A DNA stretch of 64,000 nucleotides from Brachynemurus nebulosus (lineage: Eukaryota > Arthropoda > Insecta > Neuroptera > Myrmeleontidae). This document shows, in pieces, positions 13,016 to 25,557 of this stretch. Every line of letters starts with the position of its first letter. Position 1 is the stretch's first letter. The translations under genes and the position numbers were made by a program. The stretch spans positions 92,021,024 through 92,085,023 of the forward strand of contig JAPWDM010000001.1 of assembly GCA_035578155.1 (NCBI GenBank), in the 5' to 3' direction. Below the pieces are notes generated by a model, which did not search any database, was not told where the DNA came from, and worked only from the letters and a program-made list of their open reading frames with translations.

Positions 13016-13870
<855 letters not shown>

Positions 13871-13959
13871 TAAAAAAAAAAGTTTTTTTTATTTAATATA
13901 TATTACATTACATTACAAAAAACATTAACAATTAAATAATGTTAATAAATATCACAATA

Positions 13960-14520
13960 ATTACACTATAAAATATAATTTTTTTATTTTTAAGCAGAAA
14001 TTGTCCGAAAAATTATTTGCTGATTACAAAATAGGGAAAAATATTACAAATTATGTAGCTTAAAAATTTCATTAATTATGATATAATAATATAAGCATCC
14101 ATACAATTTTATAATTACTATTACAATTATACAATTTGATAATTTTTATATTTGAGCAAAAATTGTTTGAAAATTTATCTGTAGTTAATAAGATACCGGA
14201 TATAAGATTTTAAAAATAGTTAAAATAAGTTTTTTGAATTATTATTATATTATTTATATATATTTATATATATTTATTTTTTTTTTTAATTTGTGTTACA
14301 ATTTAATTCCTATTCTTGAGCATAAACTATCAGAAAAATTATTTGCAATTTATAATATCGGCGGAAAAAATTACAATTCACTATTTTGTGGGGACTCATT
14401 TTCCTCTTTGGAACTTAACAATTATATTAATTATTGTTAATTAACAACATACCAGCTATAAAATTTAAAAAATAGTTACAATAAGTTTGCACTATAACTT
14501 AAAATAGTAATATTTTTACA
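13960..14520 (+). repeat. Diverged tandem repeat, about 160-bp unit
   Basis: The block AGCAGAAATTGTCCGAAAAA at 13,996 recurs in diverged form at 14,154 and 14,317 (spacings 158 and 163). Each is followed by a TTTGC..TTATAA block and a purine-rich AATATTAC-type block. Related units occur at 22,269 and about 22,447, after the second copy of the flanking repeat, so the two regions are segmental relatives. Confidence 0.6.
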
Positions 14521-15014
14521 AAATTTTTTTGAATTCAAGCTTTTTTTTGTTTATTTTACAATTTAGATTAGTATGAATTTTTTAATATCGGAAAGGCAAT
14601 ACTAACACATAATTTATAACTTCTGTAGAAAAAGTAATTATATATTTTCTTGGACGAAGGTAAACTTGCTTCATTGACCTTTTTTATTGAGTAATTTCAA
14701 ATCTGACTTCCAGGTCTCGTAATGATCAGAGTAAACTGGCTCCGAACTTTGCTTGGGTTTAATTTACGTTTTTTTTATTGAAATAGTAAAAAAATGAAGG
14801 ATGACATTGGCATTTGAAGATATGAATATACACTACCCTCTAAAAATCGATGAACGTCAAAATTATGAATAATAATCTAATTTGCAGATACTAAATGCAC
14901 GTAATATTTAAATATTTTTGAAAAAAATTACAAAAAAAAATAATAATTAATTAAAATTTATAAATACCATATAAATAGAGTGTACTCTTGTACTGAAGTG
15001 TACGTCAGTACACA
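14521..15014. other. No gene seen
   Basis: AT-rich sequence without recognisable coding or RNA features. Confidence 0.4.
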
Positions 15015-15285
15015 CTACATATCGCGCGTACTCTTTCTATACCTCGTATCTGAAAAGTCCCAATTTTTGGAGACACAAAAAAACGTATTTAAATCTGTGT
15101 TTTCATCATTATGAACTTAAGATTTATGCTAATTACACCCTTTGATGTTGGCTACCTACATATATAAATATATATAGATAAGTATATATATAAATACAAT
15201 ATTTAATGTTTTTTGTGTGTCCTAAAACATGCAATTTTTGATATACGAGGTATTGAAAGAGTACGCGGGATATGTGCTTTTCTCA
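15015..15285. mobile_element. MITE with ends ATATCGCGCGTACTCT, copy 1
   Basis: It begins CATATCGCGCGTACTCTTTC and ends with the near complement (GAAAGAGTACGCGGGATATG). Inner arms hold CCTCGTATCTGAAAA and its partner near 15,240. A second copy with the same order is at 55,616-55,880. Non-coding. Confidence 0.75.
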
Positions 15286-15767
15286 TGTACTGAAACTTAT
15301 TCCTATGCAGGTTTAAGAATGGCTCCTACTTATGGAGATATAGAAAAGACGAAATAGGAATAGGGAAAAAGGTCTCGAAAACGGCGACTCTAGGCTTGTC
15401 TATGTTAGAAATTCAGACGTGATTCTGTAACACTCTCTTTTACAGAAGTGTAGATCGAGTTCATCTCAATTATAGAGTCGTGCAGAAAAGTTCCAGTAAA
15501 TACTTAACAAAACTAATAATAATATTAAAACTAAACACAAAATATTATAAAAATATCATTTTTTAAGTTAATCGGCATTATTTGTTTCTAAAATTAGACT
15601 AATGTAAGTACAACAATAAAAGTGCCAATTAAAAATGAATTTTTTTCTTAGTAAATTACGTATTTTTAAAAAAAAATAATGCTGAATTTGACAGGTCAAT
15701 GAATTAAACGTTAATAAAAAATTATTTGACATAAAAGTGAATAATAATTTTACGCTTTATGTAGAGC

Positions 15768-15985
15768 AGTGATTCCCAAACTTCTTTATCTGATCGATCC
15801 CTTGTCATGATTTTCCATGATTTTAGATTTTAGATAAACCCCCTGATAAATTCACAAATTCAGTAACATCTTGGGAAGCATAGTCGATCCGATGATCGTT
15901 TTTTTTTTTTTGCTCTTGACGTAAATATTAATGTAATATAACTGGGTCTACGACCCTTATTGACCGTTTCGGGAACCAGTTTACT
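15768..15985. mobile_element. Possible hAT-type MITE relic
   Basis: The left end CAGTGATTCCCAAACTTC and the complement of the right part (CTGGTTCCCGAAACGG) are hAT-like ends. The inner sequence is short, with GATCGATCCC and GGGTCTACGACCC as in many vertebrate and insect hAT MITEs. No clear 8-bp duplication was found. Confidence 0.5.
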
Positions 15986-17364
15986 CAAGTAAGAAAAGTC
16001 AACGACTCCTGAAGAAATTAACCAGTTTGCTTTGATTTTCTTAACTAAGATATTTTAAAAACAAAACATGATTAACCTCTTCGCTACTGATGCACAATAT
16101 GTACATCAAATTTAGGGGTATGTTAACATGATTTTTTTAATTTTGAAAAATTAAAAACTTCCTAATATTATTTAAAATTATTAAATTACGTTTATTTAAA
16201 AATGTAAGATTACAAATTTTAATTAAAATAAACGCTTGTTTAAAATAATAATAGTATAAATAAATAAAATGAATTATATAATTCAATTTATACAGATAAA
16301 AATTATATGAGAATTTTCTGTAATTTATTTTTTTTTATTAATTTTCTTGTTCCAATAAGAATATTCCTATTGTCATTAAAAACGCAACTTATTTTCATTA
16401 AAAAAATTCATTCAAGTGAATTAGTTAAATTCTAAATAAATAACAACACATTTTTTAAAAACTTTCACGTATTATTGTATTAACAAGAAATTTTATCTAA
16501 AATCTAGTACAATATTACTCTTGTATTTAAATTAGTACTCTGCGAGTAAAATCATATCGTATACATCTCTATGATACGATGATTCTAGCATACATAGTTT
16601 ATAGTCAGTAATAGCGCTCGGTATACATCGCTTCACCCTTCCCTCAAGAACATCGAAAGTGAGACAGGAATATACAAATATCTCCAAAGTAAGGCAAAAG
16701 CACTTCAAAACAAGTGTAATGTTCTTAAAAGTAAGAGCAAGACACTTTGGCTAGTTGCGTTACGAATGCTCCCAATTTTCAGCACCCCCATATCGCACCT
16801 GAAAATGTAAATACATAATATAAATTTATTATTAATAAATAGAGAAACCGAAATTTTGTAATTTCTAGCAAGCCGTTCATGATTTTATTTGCAATTTCTT
16901 TAAATACTTGCTTTATAAATAACTTATTGTCACTATTATTTATAACAAAAATTTACCATATGATTTAAAAAAAAAAATTTTATGAAATTTCTAATTTTTC
17001 GAAAATTAAAAAACTATTAGTCAAATATAGTAGCAATTTCAAGCCGTCTAAAACCAATAGAGATACTAGTACGAGAAACAAAGGAACTGAGTAGGCAGTT
17101 AATTTTTTTAATTGCTTAATTAATAACATCATTCTTACATTAAAGGAAATAAATTTTGCTATTGCATTATTCAAAATTTAATAACTATTAATATATCAAT
17201 TATCTACGTAACGCAAAATTTGACCATTTTTGACGACCTTCGTCCCCGTCGTCACGCTGCATCACATTTTGTCGACTCCCCCCCCCAATTAATATTACGT
17301 CACACTGACTTAGACAATTTGTCTGTAATTTGAAATATTTTTTGTTCGTCGACTATATTTTGGG
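15986..17364. other. No gene seen
   Basis: About 1.4 kb of AT-rich sequence. The 64-codon minus-strand frame at 16,980-17,174 has no similarity that I recognise. Confidence 0.4.
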
Positions 17365-17367
17365 CCA

Positions 17368-18148
17368 TTCCATGTCAAATCATCTAGGAAGTTTAAACTC
17401 AAAAGCCCACCAATTTTATTTCACCATTCTGTAGCGAATTTAATCTAGCTTTTGGTGATATAACTCCAAATTTGGGTTCAGGAGTCAGATTCTAGTTATT
17501 GACCAAGTTTTGAACACATGTAAAATTTTAGAGAGCGGTCTAAATTTTTACTTTAGGGCTCAAATTAAGGAGCTTAAATATGGATTTAGATTCAATCTAT
17601 TGCACATTTTACTTCAGAATTTTATTCTGAAAAAAACTGGTACAACTTGGACCTCTATAGCTTAATAAATAACAGATTTATTACCAAAAACGTAAAACGA
17701 TGCAGCGTTCCGAAGCGATCAGTGCCACACTATTAACGAATTTTTTTCCAAAACTTTGTCTTTCTATAGCTCAGAAATTAATCCAGATATTGAAAAAAAA
17801 TTTGAAACTGGGGTTATTCCAGTTTCAAATCATCCAACCAAAGGGCTCATTGACACCCAAAGTTGTCAGAATTTAATGAAACTTGGTGAATTCGTTCAAA
17901 CCACAGACAGATGTAAAGAACCACACCAATTTTTTTTTCAGTATATTGATTAATTTCTGCGTTATAGAATAACAAAGTTTTAGAATTGGGAAAACTTGGT
18001 CACTAACTAGAGTCTGATTCCTGAACCCAAATTTGGAGTTATATCACCAAGAATTAGATTAAATTTGCTATAGAATGGTGAAATAAAATTGGTGGACTTT
18101 TTAGTTTAAGCCCCCTGAATGATTTGACATGGAATGACTCAGCGATAT
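17368..18148. mobile_element. Foldback MITE, 0.78 kb
   Basis: The left end CCATTCCATGTCAAATCATC and the right end (complement of GATTTGACATGGAATG) pair. The pairing goes on through CCACCAATTTTATTTCACCA and CCAAATTTGGGTTCAGGA blocks for about 170 bp. The 65-codon frame in the loop (17,756-17,953) is more balanced in composition than its surroundings but is not recognised. Confidence 0.8.
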
Positions 18149-19450
18149 TTTTGGATTTAAAATCAACGTTTTGAACTTACTGGATTCAAATAAACAAACG
18201 GTCCTGTTCTGATGCCGCTAAATTCAAATCATTACTAATATGATGATTACATCCAAATGATGTTGAAAGTCACTGAATTCAAATATGTACCCAAATGATT
18301 TTGATATCCGTAATGTTCGTAATTATACATAAAAAGAGAATAATTTTTAATGTATTATTTTATTTTAAAGGCACAAATTTCTATTTTTAAATAGATCATC
18401 TATATTTTCTATCAGATAAAACCAAGACACATTAAGAAGAAATTTATATAGGTACATTTGTATATTCAATATTGATATGGGACATTTGAATTATTGTAAA
18501 AACGTTGCTCATAATATATGCTAAGGACTGAAAAAATCATTTTTATAAAAATCTACAAATTATCTAGTCTCAGAGTTTTTCATCCTATTAGCCAAAGAGT
18601 TAATATGCACAAATTAGAGTAAAAAGAAACGTATGAACATTCCATTTGCTCTACTTTATCAGTACCTTGTTACTTAAATATACCAAAATACAAAGGTTAA
18701 TTATTTTTACTTGAAAAATGTATTATTAATATTATTCTAAAAGCAGAATTTATTTTATTCATAAAATAAAAGAGTAACAACGAGTAATAATTATACAAAA
18801 GGCAAAAAAAATTAGGAAATTTTAGAAACCAACTTACCTTTACTTTAAATAAGAAGCCTCGGCTTTCTCATAAACACTATTAACAGAAAAAGTATTCCAA
18901 AAGAAGCCGTAAAAATTTAAAATATTCCAAAAAAAAAAAAAAACTAATATTAACGAATAGAAAATAAATTATTTCCCAAAAATAGTAAAAACTTGTGTTG
19001 ATAAAATGCTTAAATTGATTGTTAGAAAATTTTATAAATGTAGCATCTAATGAAACTCACGAATCACGTTTAAAAATAACAAACAAATAGGTACCGAAGG
19101 AGATAGAATTATAAAAGAAATAAACCGCGATATTATAATTTGTTTAAATTTTTGCACAAATTTAAACAAATTGCTAATTTAGTTATATATTTGAATTAAA
19201 CTATTTATTTTAAATCATTTAAATACAAACGTTTGTTGCGTTTGTTGTATTTGTTTACAAAAAGCACGCATTTTTATTGTTTGCTAGTGAATTTTAATGA
19301 ATTTACCGCTAGAGAGCAGACCAGTTCGTTCGTAACACTCGTAACGCTTTACAAATGAAGAAAAGTATAAAACAAAAAGTGTGTTCCAGGAATATTGATA
19401 AACATTTTAAAAAGACTATTCCAAATGCATGTGATATTAATAATAACAAT
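18149..19450. other. No gene supported; weak first-exon-like segment at 19,354-19,460
   Basis: Mostly featureless AT-rich DNA. At 19,354 an ATG opens a frame MKKSIKQKVCSRNIDKHFKK that runs into a run of Asn codons and then GGTAATAT, which could be a splice donor. The Asn/GGTAAT stretch is itself repeated near 38,385, so this is more likely repeat sequence than a gene. Confidence 0.3.
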
Positions 19451-19454
19451 GGTA

Positions 19455-19565
19455 ATATAAAACAAAAATTTTATTAATTTTCTGAAACCCGCTGTACGAG
19501 TTTTTAGACTGTCAGAGGGGGTACATTTTGCTCCTGCTGGAGTAAGGGGATTGCAAGTTACATAT
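19455..19565 (+). repeat. Dispersed repeat, copy 1 (partner at 38,390-38,500)
   Basis: Both copies read a GGTAATATAA block, then CTGAAACCC, CTGTCAGAGG and CTGCTGGAGTAAGGGGATTG in the same order and spacing. Non-coding and of unknown class; the GGGGATTG end could be an LTR or SINE remnant. Confidence 0.6.
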
Positions 19566-19589
19566 TGTTTTTATGTAAGTTCCACCCAC

Positions 19590-20761
19590 CAGGGCCCTAT
19601 TTCATAAAAGTACAAGTTACAGTTTTACAATTTTACAATTACAGGTGCTTGTAATGCACCACTTACAATTTTAGGTGTTGCACAAAACAATTCTTAAATT
19701 TCTTAACTTTTTTACAATTGTAAATGATATCCATAGAAACGTATCAATAAAATTAATATCTTTTTTGCCAGTTATTATATTTTAAATTTCATAAATATGT
19801 TGAAGACAATTACATCAGTGTTGACAAGCTGAATTTTGTCCGCAGAGATGCGAGGTCCGGTCTTTGATCGAACGAAGATAGTTGAAGAGGACATTTTTTT
19901 AGGTTTATAGATATTTATTGTGTTCTCAATTTTTCTTAAACGTTTGGTCATCGAAGAGATGTACCAAACCTTTCCCTAAGAGGCAAATAAAGGCAATTTG
20001 TTATCTTTTCTGTCCCCACGTAAAAGATAATTAACTTGACCATACGTCTTATTTGTGCTATTGTACCCTGCTTAAGCTTTGGTAAACTAAAGTGTTCGGT
20101 TAGATAAAACAATTAACTCACCACAGCGATTATAAGCAAAATATGGGCAATTTTAAACTGTAGCTAAGTTGTAGTTAATTTGGTAAATTTACCATAATAT
20201 AGTTAATTCTGTTTAGAATGGTAAACCGTATCGGTAGTATCGGTGAAACAATTACTGCAAAACAAATTTACATATATTTTTGCAAAATGCGGTATCTATA
20301 TTCACTTTTATCAAACTTAGTATAGGTTCCCCTTATTATATGAATATGTATAGAAAATGCAAACGATGTTTATATATGAAAGAAAAATTAGAGCGCAAAG
20401 TAGAAATATTTTTAAAATATTTAGAAAATACGAAAATATTATTTGATATAATTTCCGAGAACGAATGTCCACAAAACAGTCAAAAATTAAGACTTGTTCA
20501 AAAATTACAGAACTTAAAAGGTACGTAAAATTGTAATAACAATTTTACAAATTATGTAAAATTTTAATCTGTACTTTGTAAAACATCAACTGAATTGCCT
20601 GTGAAATTGTCAAAGAAATGTCTGTAAAATTGTAGAATTGATCGTTACTTACATATTTGTAATAATTTTTTATACAACACCTGTAACTTAAATATTTACA
20701 TATTTGTAAAAAAAAAAAACCTGTAAATTGTAAATTGTACTTTTATGAAATAGGGCCCTGG
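19590..20761. mobile_element. Terminal-inverted-repeat element, 1.17 kb
   Basis: It begins CAGGGCCCTATTTCATAAAA and ends with its exact complement at 20,740-20,761. The subterminal region is rich in short TTTACAA / TTGTAAA repeats on both sides. No perfect target duplication is apparent. An open frame at 20,280-20,528 (KCKRCLYMKEKLERKVEIFL and on to LVQKLQNLKG, then GTACGT as a possible donor) is the only coding candidate. It is unidentified. Confidence 0.75.
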
Positions 20762-20874
20762 TAGGTACCTAGATTTAAGTCACATATTATATTTACATAA
20801 AAATCTTTGTAAAATATTGTACCATTGTTCGAAAAAATATATTCTATATTCTATTCTAACTCTTTCGATCCCCT

Positions 20875-20995
20875 AGTGACCAGTCCTGGCGTTAGAAATT
20901 TGGATCAGATTTACGTCTATCTGCGACGTTTCTGACGAATATATAGACGGCAGATTATCAACAGAATCTAACGTCAGGAAAAAACAGCATAAATA
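20875..20995 (+). repeat. Dispersed repeat with GATTCTGTTGATA-type block
   Basis: CTGACGAATATATAGACGGC and the adjoining AACAGAATCTAACGTCAGGA recur, inverted, at 40,565-40,645. The neighbouring TTTGGATCAGATTTACGTC block recurs inverted at about 49,715-49,740. The region is a mosaic of one dispersed family. Confidence 0.6.
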
Positions 20996-21044
20996 CCAGC
21001 CTACGGTAACTCGCATGTATTCACTTCACCGCTCATAATGTTTT

Positions 21045-21290
21045 AAGGGGCCGTAGGGGAATTATGCCTATCATTTGTTTTACCCTGGCACGGGGGAGGC
21101 AGGGTATAAAGTTGTATGCCTATATATACTAGTTTTACCTTGGTATTACGCGTGTTATTTCCCCACAGGCCAGGACGTTTATTTTGCCCGCGAGATTTAA
21201 ATATACTTTTATATATTTATTAATTATTATGAATACATATATAGGATTAAAATAAAATATCACATAAATAAAACACAATTTTTAAAAAAT
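21045..21290 (+). repeat. Dispersed repeat, copy 2 (partner at 13,016-13,870)
   Basis: GGCAGGGTATAAAGTTGTAT and ACAGGCCAGGACGTTTATTT correspond to the blocks of copy 1. The 0.5-kb stretch and TA tract between them in copy 1 are almost absent. Confidence 0.65.
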
Positions 21291-21519
21291 TATTAGTTTT
21301 ATTTAAAAATAATCATATTTACATTATAAAATTATTAATAATTAAATAATGATATAAACAATGACGTTTATGGACTAGTCCTTTTTTATTAGGTGATCTG
21401 AAGCCAAGCACTGGTGTTTCTCCTGTCATTGTTTAGTTGTGTGTGTGCGTCACGTCGGATTTTTGAAAGGTTGTCGTGAAATTAAAATTGACTACAACGT
21501 TTTCCATCGGAAACCAAAA

Positions 21520-21606
21520 TGGTTAATTGTTGTGTTTTATCGTGCAAAAGCGACAACAGAGTAAAAACAGAAGGAAAAAACCCAATTACGTTTCATAGAT
21601 AAGTAG
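21520..21606 (+). pseudogene. THAP-domain N-terminus, fragment
   Basis: An ATG at 21,520 opens MVNCCVLSCKS, then a Lys-rich loop and ITFHR before a stop. A first Met, the C-x(4)-C spacing and the S/T-F-H-R motif are the beginning of a THAP zinc finger (C2CH), a DNA-binding domain found in P-element-like transposases and host regulators. Only about 28 of 80-90 residues are present, and the stop follows directly with no proper splice donor. The 130 bp upstream are GC-richer (GTGCGTCACGTCGG) and could be its old promoter. Confidence 0.6.
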
Positions 21607-21857
21607 AAAATATGTTTCAAAAATTAAATATGGGTATCCGCCATATTATAATGTTATACACATGGGTGTCTAAACAAAATTTTTTTATGTATATATTTTT
21701 TATGTATTTTAAATTTTTTATACATATATCTCTTATTTCCATTAAAATTCGTTAAGTGCGTGTTTTTGACATGCACTAAGTAATGTCATCTCAGTGAAAG
21801 TGTTAATTTATGATCTTTTGTTAACTCTGTAGTTGTTAACTCTACACCCCTCTTGCG

Positions 21858-21962
21858 TTTATTCAGTATGGATGTACAACTCTATAATAATTATAGAGTT
21901 GTACATCCATATTGAATAATTATAGTATAATTATTCAATATGGATATACAACTCTATAATAA
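21858..21962. repeat. Triple alternating palindrome
   Basis: The block ATGGATGTACAACTCTATAA occurs forward at 21,868, inverted at 21,892 and forward again (one change) at 21,938, each joined by AATTAT. The single strand can fold in two mutually exclusive hairpins. Confidence 0.8.
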
Positions 21963-22249
21963 TGTTTCCCCCACTATGATCACACAACGATATTAATATG
22001 TCATCCTTCGATGACATAAAAAAACATCAAAACACCAAAAAAAGTTTTTGTTATTGGTAAATACTTTGCTAAATGTTCCTTTGCTAAATATCCCCCATTT
22101 AAAATTGTTAGGAGATCAGTTTTTCTTTTAGGTACGTATGCGATTGTAAATGTGTGTGTAGTGCTTCATTTCTGTAATGTTCACACATACGAGATACCGT
22201 CTCCATATACCTCCGTGGATATAAATACATATTACAATAAGTAAATTTT

Positions 22250-22660
22250 AAAATATAATTTGCTATATTTGAGCAGAAATAATTTGAAGAATTATTTATA
22301 TTTCACAAAATATTAGAAGGAAAATTACAATTAAGTATATTAAAAGAAATTTATTATACTGAAGGATTTGGACACTATTTTCTTTTTATACCATAAATAC
22401 ATTAAATATATAAACATTACAACTAAATTGTATAATTCGTATATTTGAAAAAACGTCGTTGGAAAAATGATTTGCTATTAACAATACGTTGAAAATAAAA
22501 ATTAAAAAATATTTAATACGTACTTTTTAATTTTATTCTACAATAAGTGTAGGAGAGAAATATTAAAATAGAAAAAACAATAAGTTCAAAATGAAATGTA
22601 TGCCTTAAAATTTTCTTAAATGTTTCATTTCAATTTTCATTTTTTAAGTTTCATTTTTGT
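22250..22660 (+). repeat. Diverged tandem units related to 13,960-14,520
   Basis: TTGAGCAGAAATAATTTGAA at 22,267 and GAAAAAACGTCGTTGGAAAA near 22,447 align with the 160-bp units of the other region, including the trailing ATATTAGAAGGAAAATTAC. No gene. Confidence 0.45.
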
Positions 22661-22689
22661 CTTACAATTTATATTATTATTATTATTAT

Positions 22690-23191
22690 TATTTTTAATT
22701 AAAATTGGGGTACTGCTGCCGGTGGATGGCGCGGTCAGCAGCACCCGGCGGCATCGCCTACTAAGGGCAGTTATTATTATTATAGACTTTTACGCCAACC
22801 TGGCGCTCACTACTCAGTAGGACAGTACTGGGTAACATTCACCTATACCGGCATTATGCAAGGTATTAGGCTCTGTGGAAGGGTAATGTGCCAAACCAAT
22901 CCGTAAAAGTACCGTAGTACATTCACGGACGGGTTTGTCACATCACTCCCTATATTGTTGTTATTGCTACTTGAAACGAGGTGTTATTCGTCTATTTTGG
23001 TGTACACTGGGTCGTACGGCGAGACTTTTGTGGGAGCGTAGATGTTGGCTCAATGACAGAGGGCTGTGAAAGCCTAGTTCGTTTTCGTGTCCTCAGATGG
23101 TAGGTAGGAGTAGGGACAGAGGGAAGGGAAAGGACTGTTTGTGTTTGTGTGTGTGTTTGTGTATGTGTGTGGATGTGTCTTTCTATTTTAC

Positions 23192-23223
<32 letters not shown>

Positions 23224-23692
23224 GCGCGAACTCTTGATGTAATTTTGTACGGTAACCAGTTTTGTCCGTTTCAAGTCTAGTAACTTTGAAGTATGTGCGT
23301 ACGATGAATTCATTCAGTTCATCTGTCCATTGCATACGCACACGCTTCTTACCAGCTTTAGTGGTCCCCAAAGGATGCTCTGAGGAAACACTTAAAGTCG
23401 GCTGAGCCAAAGGTGTTGGGGGCTCCGTAAGTAGGGCAGTAGCATTTTGGCTGAAGGTGTTGTTACAGCTGACAGGTGGCTGCCTAGAACCCAGCCTGTC
23501 GTCACCGCGATCTAAGCTGTCACATTCAGTGGTGACCCTGATGCGCCCGGTCGCTCCACCGGCAGCGGCATTTTTCCGAGGCTTTTTTTGTTTTTTCACC
23601 ATCCTAATGGGGTGTCCTTTTAGTCGCCTTTTACGACAAGCAGGACTTACTGTGGGCAAATTCTGCAAAGTGAAGCCCCCACCCACAGGGCG

Positions 23693-23782
<90 letters not shown>

Positions 23783-23785
23783 TTA
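22690..23785 (-). mobile_element. Non-LTR-retrotransposon-like or SINE-like segment ending in (TTA)n
   Basis: This segment is much GC-richer than its surroundings and is bounded by TTA microsatellites (22,675-22,695; 23,195-23,222; 23,694-23,782). It contains TTTTAGTCGCCTTTTACGAC, a block widespread in insect repeats. Simple trinucleotide tails and foreign composition fit target-primed retrotransposition. The reverse transcriptase itself is not in the window. Confidence 0.5.
23183..23686 (-). pseudogene. ORF start of a non-LTR-type element, truncated
   Basis: A frame of 167 codons. It begins with the translated repeat block RKRRLKGHPIRMVKKQKK, then a polar Ser/Thr/Pro-rich linker, then KRVRMQWTDELNEFIVRTYF and LETDKTGYRTKLHQEF, a Trp-containing helix-rich module of the Myb/SANT kind that I associate with the N-terminus of retroelement proteins in insects. 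After this it runs straight into Asn codons made by the (ATT)n microsatellite and stops, so the reverse-transcriptase part has been lost at that tract. The identification is from memory of the family pattern and is moderate. Confidence 0.45.
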
Positions 23786-23845
23786 AGATATTGGAAAAAT
23801 ATAGATATAAAAATTCATTTAGTACTTGATGATTGATGCCATATT

Positions 23846-24083
23846 TCGACGGCTTAATCTGCAAACAAGCTAACTCCATTTTTTATGAAAATACAGATTA
23901 TTACTTCATTAACTTCTTTTGTGTGGTTTCTTTAATTCTGTAAAGGTGATAAGTCCTAAATTTTAATAAAATTTTAATTATAAAACAAAATATTTAAACA
24001 AGCATGAGAAATTAAGCAGTTTTAAATCGCTACTGTAAAATCAGCTACAATGGAGTTAGTTTGTTTGCAGATTAAGCCGTCGA
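23846..24083. mobile_element. Hairpin MITE, 238 bp
   Basis: Ends TCGACGGCTTAATCTGCAAA and its complement; the arms continue into CTAACTCCATT. The loop is AT-rich and non-coding. Confidence 0.8.
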
Positions 24084-24487
24084 TTTATCCTGTTTGCCAA
24101 TAGGGGCCAATGATCACATATGTATATTTTTGATATCTTTGATATTACAATTTTTAAAAATATTTTTTCAAATAAAAAAATCTTACTATTAATTGTAATA
24201 GTTCAAAACTTTACTTCGATGAAATTTGTTTGGTAAACTTTCATTTTTAAGCAATATTAAAATGTCTGATAACTTTAAAAGAAAAAGAAAATACGCTGCC
24301 AATGGGGTGTGGCACACTATTTTCTCGTACTTGTAAAAGACTTTAAAATAGTATCTTACCAAATGTGTATACCGTAAAATTATACTTTCGCCTTAAAGCT
24401 CATAAAAAATTGGTGTAACTCACAATACTTAAAGGCTAAATTATAAAATAATAGCAAAGATATTTTAAAAACTAACCTCACAATACT
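24084..24487. other. No gene seen
   Basis: AT-rich flank downstream of the minus-strand gene. It could include its 3' UTR; no clear poly(A) signal was singled out. Confidence 0.35.
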
Positions 24488-25557
24488 TTAAAAATTTGAG
24501 CGAAATGGGACTAAGTAGCAGTAAATAAGATATTGACATTCAAGTGAGTTGTGTGGAGTTTCGGAAGGAGTTAAGTCAGGCGTGCGACTTAGAGGACTTC
24601 TGTGTTTTCTTAGTTCGCCACGACCTGGTGATCGGCGAACAGATGGCATAAGGGCAGTTAGTAGAGTAGACGTGGGCGCTTGAGGTACTTCTTGAAGTGC
24701 TCTTTTGCTAGGAATTGGTGTAACAGCGATTGCGGGAGGTGCTGATGTAGTATAGACAGTAGTTGAACTAGGTGGAGTTGTAGTTCCAAGAGGTTCTTTT
24801 TTGATACTCGGAGATGAAGGAGTTTGAGTCTAAAATGGTGAAAGTAATAAATTAATTTTATAAAAAGTAGTTTGGTTTAATAATTTAATTTCACCTGGTC
24901 TGGTTAGAACTCTTCCTCCAAAGCATCGGTATCCATAGAACTTCTTTGTTGATGTTGAAGCATAAGCAAATGTTTTCGTCTGGATGACGGAGCTAGTAAT
25001 GTACCCGAAGGAAAAGTAGCAGTTAAGGAACTTAAGTCTGATGTACATAATACAGTGCCATTATCAGTGCCTGAGTCGGCTTGTAAAACAGTGACTTGGG
25101 ATTCATTCCAGATTCCATCAGAATAATCCCTGAAAAATACAAAAGAAAGTAAATATATCGTTAGAAAAAACGTATTTCTATGTAATTTTAACCTGACGTC
25201 ATTTGCTAGTGAATCTGAAGATGCAAAAGGTGATTTTGTTTTTTCTTCATAGGTAAGCACAACTCCCTCATCATCCTTTTCAGGTTCTAAATTTAAACCT
25301 GGTGATGAAGGTGCTGACTTTATAATAGAAATAGGCTCCTGTTATTCCGAAATTTCTAGCAGCTTACCGTCACTTGTTGAGGTCCATCTTTTAGGCTAAT
25401 ACTACGTTCACATTGTTTCGCCGCTGAAAAATTTCTGGTAGGGTGATGTTGGTACTGGTATTCCGAATTTTGTTCCAGCTTCCGAATATGATTTTGTTAA
25501 TCGGCGACCATTTAAAAGGCTTTCATTGCTTTGTGCGCGTTGAGATACCATTTTTAC
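24488..25557 (-). pseudogene. Three exons of an unidentified Ser/Thr/Pro-rich protein with broken frames
   Basis: Exon 1 is 25,557-25,193, with acceptor TTTCCAG before it. It reads MVSQRAQSNESLLNGRRLTK, GIPVPTSPYQKFF, then (after a one-base shift) ERSISLKDGPQQ, then (another shift and an in-frame TAA) SDGKLLEISE / QEPISIIKSAPSSP and EEKTKSPFASSDSLANDV. Exon 2 is 25,129-24,895: RDYSDGIWNESQVTVLQADS, then SRRKHLLMLQHQQRSSMDTD, ALEEEF and a TAA six residues before its donor. Exon 3 is 24,829-24,488: TQTPSSPSIKKEPLG, SVRRSPGRGELRKHRSPLSR, TPDLTPSETPHNSLECQYL to a stop. Donor and acceptor sites and phases agree across both introns, so this is not a processed copy. It looks like the C-terminal tail of an intracellular signalling or scaffold protein, with many phosphorylatable Ser/Thr-Pro sites and no membrane segment. 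I do not recognise it. Upstream exons are not visible. The breaks mean either a pseudogene or base-calling errors. Confidence 0.6.

Noticed and set aside
17756..17953. 65-codon frame in the loop of a foldback MITE
   Set aside because: It starts at a non-ATG codon and has no recognisable domain. It may be an old captured fragment but cannot be supported.
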